From an uncultured Eubacteriales bacterium (lineage in GTDB: Bacteria; Bacillota; Clostridia; Oscillospirales; Acutalibacteraceae), in assembly GCA_934675165.1 (NCBI GenBank), contig CAKUPP010000001.1:51114-115113 (forward strand): a stretch of DNA of 64,000 nt. Reading direction: 5' to 3'. The translations under genes were made by a program, and so were the position numbers. Of the stretch, positions 52,876 through 61,000 are shown piece by piece (position 1 is the stretch's first letter; every line of letters starts with the position of its first letter). Below the pieces are notes generated by a model. It did not search any database and was not told the DNA's origin. It saw nothing but the letters and a program-made list of their open reading frames with translations.

Positions 52876-53970
52876 TTAAACATTAAATCTGAACAAAACC
52901 ACGTCACCGTCATTCATGATGTAATCCTTTCCTTCAGAACGAACCATTCCTTTTTCTTTAGCAACTGTCATAGATCCACATTCAATTAATTTTTCGTATG
53001 GTATAACTTCGGCTCTTATGAACCCTTTTTCAAAATCTGAGTGAATTTTTCCTGCTGCTTGAGGAGCTTTTGTTCCATTTTTTATAGTCCAAGCTCGTAC
53101 TTCTGGTTTCCCAGCAGTAAGGTATGATATTAATCCTAAAAGTTGATAGCACGACGAAATCAAACGATCTAAACCTGATTCATTTAGCCCGATATCTGAC
53201 AAAAAGTCGATTTTTTCTTCTGAAGTCATTTCTGATATCTGTGCTTCTAACTCTGCACAAATCGGCAAGACTCCAGAATTTTCCGCCGCAGCAATTTCTT
53301 TAACTTGGTTGTATTTTAGATTTTTTGTTACTCCATTTGAAAAGTCTTCTTCAGATAGATTGGCGGCATATATAACTGGTTTATTTGTCAACAAATCCAA
53401 AGAGTGTACAAATTTTTCTTCTTCAGGTGTAAAATCAATTGATTTTACCATTTTTCCCTGTTCTAAAGCAGATTTTATTCTTTGACAAATTTCTAAATCT
53501 TCTAGATATTTTTTATCTGATTTAATTAACTTTTGAATTTTTTGAATTTTTTTATCAATCATTTCTATATCGGAAAAGATAAGTTCAAAGTTGATAATCT
53601 CTATGTCATTTTTGGGATTTACCTCACCATTTACGTGGATTATATTGCTGTTTTCAAAACATCTAACAACGTGGACGATCGCGTCAACTTCTCTAATATT
53701 TGATAAAAATTTATTTCCCAATCCTTCGCCTTTTGCTGCACCTTTTACAAGCCCGGCAATATCAACAAATTCTATAGTTGCGTGAGTTATTTTATTTGGG
53801 TGATACATTTCAGAAAGCTTATCAAGACGCTTGTCTGGGACGTCTACAATGCCCACATTTGGCTCAACAGTGCAAAACGGATAATTTGCTGACATTGCAC
53901 CTGCGTTGGTAATGGCGTTAAAAAGTGTACTTTTTCCTACATTTGGTAATCCTACGATACCAAGTTTCAT
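52876..53970 (-). CDS. ychF: Redox-regulated ATPase/GTPase YchF
   Basis: Obg-related P-loop NTPase that prefers ATP and associates with ribosomes. It starts MKLGIVGLPNVGKSTLFNAIT, with DIAGLVKGAAKGEGLGNKFL and a coiled-coil insertion (about 130-190). The C-terminal TGS-like domain carries RAWTIKNGTKAPQAAGKIHSDF, shortened: KAPQAAGKIHSDFEKGFIRA. 364 residues. ATG with AAAGGAG. Probably heads the - strand ychF-UDG unit. Confidence 0.96.
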   Translation of the reverse strand: MKLGIVGLPNVGKSTLFNAITNAGAMSANYPFCTVEPNVGIVDVPDKRLDKLSEMYHPNKITHATIEFVDIAGLVKGAAKGEGLGNKFLSNIREVDAIVHVVRCFENSNIIHVNGEVNPKNDIEIINFELIFSDIEMIDKKIQKIQKLIKSDKKYLEDLEICQRIKSALEQGKMVKSIDFTPEEEKFVHSLDLLTNKPVIYAANLSEEDFSNGVTKNLKYNQVKEIAAAENSGVLPICAELEAQISEMTSEEKIDFLSDIGLNESGLDRLISSCYQLLGLISYLTAGKPEVRAWTIKNGTKAPQAAGKIHSDFEKGFIRAEVIPYEKLIECGSMTVAKEKGMVRSEGKDYIMNDGDVVLFRFNV

Positions 53971-54054
53971 ACATTTCGACTCTCCTTTAATTTTTTGAGT
54001 TCATATTTTTTAAATTGTTGCAATAATTTTGACTACACAAAGATGGTCATAGTA

Positions 54055-54102
54055 TACCGCGTTCGTAATTGAAATGCAATTAGGTAATTGGTGACCTTTT
54101 TT
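54055..54102 (+). repeat. Left direct repeat flanking the YhcG remnant
   Basis: TACCGCGTTCGTAATTGAAA and following bases align with 54841-54890. Over the first 33 bases 26 match, and all seven differences are transitions. Confidence 0.7.
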
Positions 54103-54142
54103 ATTTTTGTAACACATCAATTATAAACTAACAACCAATGCA
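54084..54142 (+). repeat. Intergenic repeat copy C (half)
   Basis: TTTTTGTAACACATCAATTA and following TAAACTAACAACC match copy A (21891-21930) at most positions. The upstream half of the A/B element is not found here; it is replaced by the direct-repeat sequence. Confidence 0.6.
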
Positions 54143-54160
54143 AGAATAATTCTATCAATA

Positions 54161-54189
54161 TGGAAACAGAAAAATTTTTGTGCTATACT
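54161..54189 (+). promoter_or_regulatory. Promoter of the YhcG remnant
   Basis: Extended -10 TGC-TATACT (TATACT 54184-54189) with TGGAAA (54161-54166) 17 bp upstream. It overlaps an in-frame upstream TTG (54180), so translation must start at 54222. Confidence 0.55.
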
Positions 54190-54221
54190 GGTTGTACTCT
54201 ATATTGGGAGGAGAATTAAAA

Positions 54222-54832
54222 TTGGGTGATTTGATACATACCAATTCTATGATGAATGAAATCAGAGAGTTGTTATTAAATGCACGTCAGCGTGTGGCGG
54301 TGCAAGTAAATACAGAATTATTATCTACTTATTGGAATGTAGGGAAAATTATTGTTGAGCATGAACAAAAAAATAGAGGCCGGGCAGATTACGGAAAGCA
54401 GACCTTAAAGGAGCTTTCTAAAGGGTTGACAAAAGAATTTGGAAAAGGTTTTTCTGTTTCTAATCTTCAATTTATGCGACGATTTTATCAGAGTTATCAG
54501 ATTCAACAGACAGTGTCTGTTGAATTGTCATGGTCACATTATTGTGAACTGTTGACGATTTCAAATCCAAACAAACGCAGCTTTTATGAAAAGGAATCTA
54601 TCAATTCTGGGTGGTCGATACGCGAATTAAAGCGACAGATTTCCACTTCTCTTTATGAACGCTTGTTACTGTCAGAGGGAAAAACAAATAAGGAAACCAT
54701 ATTTTTGCTTCACGCTATGTTTCTTACATTCCAAACAAGGAGCAATTAATTGCCCAGGTAGAAGTCGTTTTAAATGAATGGAATAAGACCAAGAAAGGGC
54801 AACAAGAGGAATCGCAAGATGGCGATATCTAA
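54222..54832 (+). pseudogene. YhcG/DUF1016-family nuclease, core deleted
   Basis: The 54222-54749 frame encodes a good DUF1016 N-terminal domain (ELLLNARQRVAVQVN, STYWNVGKIIVEHEQ, GFSVSNLQFMRRFYQ, SWSHYCELL). It then shifts after about residue 165 into a wrong-frame tail. Another frame continues with IFASRYVSYIPNKEQLIAQV and a Lys/Gln-rich end to TAA 54830-54832, which is the normal C-terminus of the family. The PDDEXK nuclease region that should lie between (about 150 residues) is missing, and the join is out of frame. GGGAGGAG at 54206-54213 and TTG 54222 are intact. Base use is less AT-rich than the neighbours, consistent with acquisition from elsewhere. Confidence 0.85.
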
Positions 54833-54840
54833 AGAATAAT

Positions 54841-54890
54841 TACTGCGTTTGTGACTGAAATGTAATTAAGTAGTAGGGAGCTATTTTTTT
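54841..54890 (+). repeat. Right direct repeat flanking the YhcG remnant
   Basis: TACTGCGTTTGTGACTGAAA and the following bases repeat the segment at 54055 in the same orientation, 786 bp away. Confidence 0.7.
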
Positions 54891-54947
54891 AATTTTTTGG
54901 ATAAAAATAAAATTTTAAAAAAATAGGGTGATTTTTAACAATTTTTA

Positions 54948-54956
54948 TGCTACAAT
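54948..54956 (+). promoter_or_regulatory. Extended -10 promoter of secA
   Basis: TGC-TACAAT (TACAAT 54951-54956) is an extended -10; the -35 position is poor. It lies about 95 bp upstream of secA. Confidence 0.45.
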
Positions 54957-55050
54957 GTAGAAGTACACTTTTAGTGAAGGATATTGTAGACTAAAATATG
55001 CACTGAATTTTTAGAAAGTAGATAAAAATCAGTGTTGTAGGAGTGATATA

Positions 55051-57639
55051 ATGAATTTTTTAAAATTATTATTTGGAAATTACAGCAAACGTGAGCTTAA
55101 GCGTATTCGTCCCATAGCTAAGGCGGTTATGGATTTGGAGAAAAAATACTATAACATGGATGATAACGAACTTTCGGCTCAAACAGCGGTGCTTAAAGGA
55201 AGGTTGGCAGACGGGGAAACTCTTGATGATATTTTGCCAGATGCTTTTGCTGTTTGTCGTGAAGCTTCGGACCGTGTTCTTGGGATGCGTCATTTTCCAG
55301 TTCAAATTTTAGGTGGAATAGTTTTGCATCAAGGTAGAATAAGTGAGATGGTTACCGGAGAGGGAAAAACACTTGTTGAAACGTTACCTGCATACCTTAA
55401 TGCTCTTACCGGAAAAGGTGTTCATATTGTTACTGTTAACGACTACCTTGCAAAGCGCGACTCTGAGCAAATGGGTAAAATTTATAGATTTTTAGGGCTT
55501 TCGGTTGGACTTATCCTTAGTGGAGAATCGAGTCAGAAAAAACGTAAAGCTTATAGTGCGGATATTACTTATGGAACAAACAATGAATTTGGGTTTGATT
55601 ATTTACGCGATAACATGGTTAACTCTCTTGAGAACAAGGTACAACGCGGACATAATTTTGCAATTGTGGATGAAGTTGACTCAATTCTTATTGATGAAGC
55701 AAGAACGCCTCTTATCATTTCTGGTGAAGGGGATAAATCTACTGAAATGTACCATATCGCAGATAAGTTTGCAAAAAGTTTGCGCATGCTAAAAGTTGCT
55801 GAAATTGATGCAAAAGAAGATAATGAAGAACTTTTTCAAGATTATGATTATGTTGTAGATGAAAAAGCTAAGACAGCTACCTTGACAAAATCTGGAGTAG
55901 AAAAAGCTGAATCTTACTTTAACATTGAAAATTTGACCGATCCAGAACACCTTACTCTCCAACATCACATTAATCAAGCTATCAAGGCGAACGGGGTTAT
56001 GCAAAGTGACATAGATTATGTTGTGAGAGAGGGAGCAGTGTTAATCGTTGATGAATTTACCGGACGAATAATGTATGGTAGAAGATACAATGATGGTTTG
56101 CACCAGGCTTTGGAGGCAAAAGAAGGAGTGAAAGTAGAAAAAGAATCTAAAACTCTAGCTTCTATTACTTTTCAAAATTATTTTAGACTTTACGATAAAC
56201 TCTCTGGCATGACTGGTACAGCAATGACTGAAGAGGAGGAATTCAGAGAAATATATAAACTTGATATTGTTGCAATTCCGACTAACAAGCCAATGATAAG
56301 GGAAAATTTGCCCGATGTTGTATATAAAACTCAAATGAGTAAATACAAAGCCATCGTAGAAGATGTTAAAAGTAGCCATGCTAAGGGGCAACCTGTTCTA
56401 ATAGGTACTGTATCTATTGAAAAATCCGAAATTTTAAGTGCCATGTTAAAAGCAGAAGGAATAAAGCATGAAGTTTTGAATGCAAAATATCATGAAAAAG
56501 AAGCGGAAATTATTGCTCAAGCCGGAAAGAAAGGTGCTATAACCATAGCTACAAATATGGCTGGACGTGGAACGGATATCATACTTGGTGGTAACCCAGA
56601 GTACATGGCAAAAAGTGAGCTTAAAAGATTAGGGTACAGTGATGATATGATTGCTGAGGCGAATAGTTTTTCTGAAACACAAAATGAAAAAATTTTGGAA
56701 GTTCGCCAAAAATATACAGATTTGTATAACAGATTTAAAGAAGAGCTCAAAGGAAGAGCTGATGAGGTAAGAGAATGTGGTGGACTTTACGTTATAGGTA
56801 CTGAACGTCACGAAACCAGAAGAATTGACAATCAGTTGAGAGGTAGAGCAGGGCGTCAGGGAGATCCCGGAAAAAGCAGATTTTACCTTTCACTCGAAGA
56901 TGATTTAATGAGATTATTTGGTGGAGACAGATTAAAACATTGGATGGAAAAACTCAATGTTGATGATGATGTTCCGTTAGAAGCAAATATGCTTACTAAA
57001 TCAATAGAATCGGCTCAACGCAAAATTGAGGGTAGAAATTTTGCAATTCGTAAAAATGTTCTTCAATATGATGATGTTCTCAATCGTCAACGCGAAATTA
57101 TATACAAACAACGTGATGAAGTTCTTGCGGGAGCTGATATAAAAGATCAAATTTTGCATATGCTTGATGAATCTGTTGCTCACACAGTTTCACAATATAT
57201 TAATAAAGACATGCCTAAAGAATCCTGGAATATGGAAGGCCTCAGAATGTACTACATGGGATGGGTGCTTGATGAAAATGATTTAAAAGTAGATGAAGAG
57301 CATCCGTTGGATATTTCTGCAGATGAAATTTTAAACTTTATTCAAACCAAAGCGCGTGAATTGTATCAAAAACATGAAGAAGTTTTGGGATTTGAACCAA
57401 CTCGCGAATTGGAGAGAGCTGTTTTACTTGCAAATGTGGATCAGCAGTGGATGGATCACATTGATGCTATGGAAGAATTAAAAAGAGGAATTAATCTGCG
57501 TGCTTATGGCCAAAGAGACCCTGTTGTGGAATACCGTGTAGAGGGCTTTGATATGTTTGATGCAATGATTGAAACTATTAGAGAGAACACTGTTAGAGCA
57601 TTGCTTAGTTTTAAGATAAGCGTGGAGTTTAAACGTTAA
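55051..57639 (+). CDS. secA: Preprotein translocase ATPase SecA
   Basis: Motor that drives proteins through SecYEG. Nucleotide-binding motifs are [17 protein letters not shown] (near residue 100), [17 protein letters not shown], and in NBD2 [15 protein letters not shown] and [13 protein letters not shown]. The preprotein cross-linking, helical wing and scaffold domains are complete ([22 protein letters not shown]). It ends at FKR after 862 residues, without the C-terminal zinc-binding C-x-C...C-H motif present in many SecA proteins. The accessory exported proteins in this window are plausible substrates. ATG behind GTAGGAG. Confidence 0.96.
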   Translation: MNFLKLLFGNYSKRELKRIRPIAKAVMDLEKKYYNMDDNELSAQTAVLKGRLADGETLDDILPDAFAVCREASDRVLGMRHFPVQILGGIVLHQGRISEMVTGEGKTLVETLPAYLNALTGKGVHIVTVNDYLAKRDSEQMGKIYRFLGLSVGLILSGESSQKKRKAYSADITYGTNNEFGFDYLRDNMVNSLENKVQRGHNFAIVDEVDSILIDEARTPLIISGEGDKSTEMYHIADKFAKSLRMLKVAEIDAKEDNEELFQDYDYVVDEKAKTATLTKSGVEKAESYFNIENLTDPEHLTLQHHINQAIKANGVMQSDIDYVVREGAVLIVDEFTGRIMYGRRYNDGLHQALEAKEGVKVEKESKTLASITFQNYFRLYDKLSGMTGTAMTEEEEFREIYKLDIVAIPTNKPMIRENLPDVVYKTQMSKYKAIVEDVKSSHAKGQPVLIGTVSIEKSEILSAMLKAEGIKHEVLNAKYHEKEAEIIAQAGKKGAITIATNMAGRGTDIILGGNPEYMAKSELKRLGYSDDMIAEANSFSETQNEKILEVRQKYTDLYNRFKEELKGRADEVRECGGLYVIGTERHETRRIDNQLRGRAGRQGDPGKSRFYLSLEDDLMRLFGGDRLKHWMEKLNVDDDVPLEANMLTKSIESAQRKIEGRNFAIRKNVLQYDDVLNRQREIIYKQRDEVLAGADIKDQILHMLDESVAHTVSQYINKDMPKESWNMEGLRMYYMGWVLDENDLKVDEEHPLDISADEILNFIQTKARELYQKHEEVLGFEPTRELERAVLLANVDQQWMDHIDAMEELKRGINLRAYGQRDPVVEYRVEGFDMFDAMIETIRENTVRALLSFKISVEFKR

Positions 57640-57657
57640 TTTTAAAAAATTTATTTT

Positions 57658-57698
57658 CCGGAGTTTATGGCTAAGTTTTTGGTCTGAACTCCGGTTTT
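57658..57698 (+). terminator. Terminator of secA
   Basis: CCGGAGTT (57658-57665) pairs perfectly with AACTCCGG (57687-57694), followed by TTTT. Confidence 0.75.
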
Positions 57699-57732
57699 GA
57701 TTATGTATAATTTTTAAAAGGAAGTGAATGGT

Positions 57733-58233
57733 ATGAAAACAGGTGATTTTGAAAAAGTATTTAAGCTTATGGAGTCATCTTTCCCTCAAACTGAATTTAG
57801 GACTTACGAAAAGCAGAAAAAACTTTTTTTAAATCCATTTTATAATATGGACATTACTAAAAATGAAAATGATGAAATTATTGCATTTATAGCTTTTTGG
57901 AGATTTAAAGAATTTGATTTTGTAGAGCATTTGGCAGTAAATCCAAATTGTCGCGGTTCTGGAATTGGTTCAAAGATTATGAGGAATTTTATTAATAATT
58001 CTAGCGGCCCAGTTTTGCTAGAAATAGAAGTCCCGCACGATGAAGTTAGTAAACGAAGAGAAATATTTTATGAAAGATTGGGTTTTAAAATTAATAACTA
58101 TAAATATTTTCAACTCCCGCTCAGAAAAGGAGCGAGTGTATGCGAAATGAAATTGTTGAGTTATCCGGATGCTCTTTCTTTTAAAGATTTTGAAAAATTT
58201 AAGGATATAATTTATACACATGTTTATTCTTAA
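57733..58233 (+). CDS. GNAT-family N-acetyltransferase
   Basis: 166 residues. The acetyl-CoA-binding motif A is VEHLAVNPNCRGSGIGSKIM (about residues 66-85), with R-G-x-G-x-G intact. LEIEVPHDE and the F-Y-x-R-L-G-F motif (FYERLGFKIN) follow, and this subgroup often occurs as stand-alone enzymes of unknown substrate. AAGGAAG at 57718-57724 selects ATG 57733. It follows the secA terminator and has its own terminator-like hairpin. Confidence 0.85.
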   Translation: MKTGDFEKVFKLMESSFPQTEFRTYEKQKKLFLNPFYNMDITKNENDEIIAFIAFWRFKEFDFVEHLAVNPNCRGSGIGSKIMRNFINNSSGPVLLEIEVPHDEVSKRREIFYERLGFKINNYKYFQLPLRKGASVCEMKLLSYPDALSFKDFEKFKDIIYTHVYS

Positions 58234-58843
58234 TTTAAAATTTTTTGAAATGCCATAATAATTAAAAAAGGTTCGTAATGATGAAAATGTCATTATGACT
58301 TTTTTGTTATACATAGTTAAAGCTATACAATAGTCGTTGTGTGACTTTTAGTGATTTTTTAAATGAGTATTTTGCTATATCAAAATTTGTTTCAAATATT
58401 TAGAGATAAAGGCTTGCTAATTTAGTGAGCTTGGTTTTATTTATATGTGCTTTTAAAAAATTTGCAAAGATGTTATTTTTTTGTGATATTTGTGTTTTAC
58501 GTAAAAATGAGTTTTGTTGTATTTAGTGTATTAATAGCGCAGTTGTAAGGGCATTTTTTAGTTTGGAAAGTGCCGATTTTAAAATTTACGTTTATTTGGA
58601 TTGAAAATTAAATATGGGAGTGTTAGCAAATTTAGTATTTTAGTTAAAATTTTTTATAAATATTGCTTTGCTATTATTTGTAAATGACGTGTAGTTTGAT
58701 TTTTACGATATGTTATTAGCTATATCTATCAAAATTTTGTTTATATTGCCAATAACATTTACACCGATATTTTATAAAATGTAATTGGATGCGTATTGGA
58801 GATATTTTAATAACAAAAAATATTATAAACGGAGGCAAAAAGT
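58234..58843. other. AT-rich intergenic region before the second accessory segment
   Basis: 610 bp without a supported gene. A terminator-like hairpin (58264-58305, AATGA/TCATT core, T6) follows the GNAT gene. A second small hairpin is at 58412-58430 (GCTTGCTA/TAGTGAGC, two G-U pairs). The rest is featureless; no convincing promoter was found. Confidence 0.45.
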
Positions 58844-60733
58844 ATGGGAGAACACGGAGAAGGCTATAAAAATGCTGAAGAATATGCCACTGAACTTTAT
58901 CAATCAAATGAATTGTATTATGCAGATTTGGCAAAAATGTCAATGGAAAGTTTAAAATATGTGCGTGGTTTGAGCGCAACGATAAAGGAATTGGTAGGAA
59001 CCCAAGAATATGATAAGGCAAAGGAGGACGCAAGCAAAGTTTTGACGAATACTGACGTTGTGGATGAAAATTTAGCAAATAGTAATGACTATATTGAACC
59101 ATTGACGAAAGATGTAAAATTAATAGTAGATTGGTTGCTTAGCGATAAAAACGGCATGTATAAACTTAGTTCTAAAGATAAAAAACGGCTGAGCGAACTT
59201 CGCGATGAAATTTCAAAAATTTTAGAATCTGAGAAAATCGGAGAAGATAATTTTGATGAAGATAAAAAAATGTCATTTAAAGACCGGGTTGTAGGTAAAA
59301 TAAAAAGTTGGTGGCCATTTTCAAAGAAAGACGATGAAGATGAAGCGGAATCTAAAGATAAAACAAACTCTGAAAATAAAGCGGATTCTGACGAAAACAG
59401 TGTTACATCGGGTAGTGATGAGGATGATAGTGATCAAACGCTAAGCAATAGTGATGCTGAAAGTAATCAAAGTACTGAGGCTGACCAAAGTACTGAGGCT
59501 GACCAAAGTACTGAGGCTGACCAAAGTACTGAGGCTGATCAAAGTGCTGAGGATAATCAAAGTACTGAGGCTGATCAAAGTGTTGAATATGATAGTAGCA
59601 CTGGTGGTACCAATTTTGGTACTAATGATTCTGAAGCAAACGAAAATGGTGCAAATACTTCTGACGAAAAAAAACAGAGCGGTGATGATAAATCGCGAGA
59701 GAATGTTTCAGATAACGAGAATAAACAATCAAATCTAAATGTACAAAACAAAGTTATTACTCCAAAAGTTCAAAATGGTGCAGATGATGAAACAATAGAA
59801 GAAAAAATCAGAAAAATTACAAATATTAATTCAATTGAACGTGCAATAAAAGAAAGTTTTATTACACCTGTGTTGTATGATGAAAAACCATCTAGTGAGT
59901 CATTAAGTATATGCTATTTGTTTTCACGCTTTTTGCGCAATTCGTCAGATAAATTTAATGAAGAAGAAATAATTAAACAACATAATGCTGATTTGCTTAA
60001 GGAAGATTTTCAATTCGAGAAATTGTCCGACGAAGACAGGCTTAAAATCATTAATAATTTTAGAGAGGGGAAATATACATCAGATTATGGTAGAGATGAT
60101 AAATCTAAGTTGACTTATAAATCTCTTTTTATGTCGTTTCGTGCAATATTGCGTGCTATAGCTATAATAGGTAAAGTCTTAAACAAGAAGGATATCACAT
60201 CGGTTGGAAATATTAGCACATCAGATGAACTTTTTACGGATGATGAAGAAGGATTAAAAGAAATTTATAATGGTTTTACTAAAGAGGCAGTTGACTCTGA
60301 TAAAATTGGCGATATACAAAAATATATAAAAGATAACAAAGGAGCTATAAATCAATACGTTAAGGATCATGCAACTAACGCAAATATATTGAAAGATTTA
60401 AATAGTTTTTTTGACAATGTTGAAAATAAACGAAATGTAGACAAAAGCGTAAATAATATAGTTGGTAATCAATATATACCACATGTAGTAGGTTTGGATA
60501 AAAAAATAAAAGATAATCCTATGTTTTGTTTAGAAGATAAAGCTAGTTACACTAATATGTTATCTATATCAAGGCGCTTTAAGAGTGATGGTGAAGAATT
60601 TAGTAAAGAACAGAAAAATAATATAGAAACCGCCAAGCAAAAAGATAAAAAAGGTGAAGAAAAAGGAAGTATACAAAGTGATTTAAGTATAACGACAGAA
60701 TCAGAATTGGAAACAACTGACGCGTCTGATTAA
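58844..60733 (+). CDS. Acidic repeat-containing protein of unknown function
   Basis: 629 residues, no signal peptide or membrane helix. Three parts: an N-terminal helical region (1-~160) ending in KIKSWWPFSKKDDEDE; a very acidic, disordered middle (~165-305) with seven near-identical six-residue units Q-S-T-E-A-D at residues 209-250; and a C-terminal helical region (~310-610). GGAGG at 58831-58835 supports the start. No family is recognised. Low-complexity acidic linkers joining two helical parts occur in secreted effectors, but also in scaffold proteins; neither is shown. A good terminator follows. Confidence 0.75.
   Translation: MGEHGEGYKNAEEYATELYQSNELYYADLAKMSMESLKYVRGLSATIKELVGTQEYDKAKEDASKVLTNTDVVDENLANSNDYIEPLTKDVKLIVDWLLSDKNGMYKLSSKDKKRLSELRDEISKILESEKIGEDNFDEDKKMSFKDRVVGKIKSWWPFSKKDDEDEAESKDKTNSENKADSDENSVTSGSDEDDSDQTLSNSDAESNQSTEADQSTEADQSTEADQSTEADQSAEDNQSTEADQSVEYDSSTGGTNFGTNDSEANENGANTSDEKKQSGDDKSRENVSDNENKQSNLNVQNKVITPKVQNGADDETIEEKIRKITNINSIERAIKESFITPVLYDEKPSSESLSICYLFSRFLRNSSDKFNEEEIIKQHNADLLKEDFQFEKLSDEDRLKIINNFREGKYTSDYGRDDKSKLTYKSLFMSFRAILRAIAIIGKVLNKKDITSVGNISTSDELFTDDEEGLKEIYNGFTKEAVDSDKIGDIQKYIKDNKGAINQYVKDHATNANILKDLNSFFDNVENKRNVDKSVNNIVGNQYIPHVVGLDKKIKDNPMFCLEDKASYTNMLSISRRFKSDGEEFSKEQKNNIETAKQKDKKGEEKGSIQSDLSITTESELETTDASD
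59468..59593 (+). repeat. Tandem 18-bp repeat, 7 copies
   Basis: Unit CAAAGTACTGAGGCTGAC repeated seven times. The first four are nearly identical; the last three are diverged. 18 bp is a multiple of three, so changes in copy number keep the frame. Confidence 0.9.
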
Positions 60734-60746
60734 AATTTTATAAACA

Positions 60747-60793
60747 AAAAGTGTGAAATATACTGTAATTTATAGAATATTTCACGCTTTTAT
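60747..60793 (+). terminator. Terminator of the acidic repeat gene
   Basis: AAAAGTGTGAAATAT (60747-60761) pairs with ATATTTCACGCTTTT (60777-60791), 15 bp with one wobble, then T-rich sequence. Confidence 0.85.
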
Positions 60794-61000
60794 ATATTTA
60801 TTTAATTTTTTAAAGTAAAGTATTTGTGAGAATGAAATTATACAATTCATATATCATCTTATTGAAATTTTTAATATTATAAATTTTCCATATTTTTGAT
60901 TTTAATATATATTAAAAAATGTAAGAATTAGTAGTGTATATTTTTTTATATATGTTGTAAAAAGATAGTTGCAAACATTTAGAAACAGAGGTGCAAAATT

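Noticed and set aside
58716..59102. 128-codon - strand frame upstream of and overlapping the acidic protein gene
   Set aside because: No ribosome site, amino acid composition like translated AT-rich antisense, and it overlaps a well-supported gene.
59451..59738. 95-codon + strand frame rich in repeats of K-V-L-R-L-T
   Set aside because: It is the out-of-frame reading of the 18-bp repeat inside the acidic protein gene, without its own start signals.
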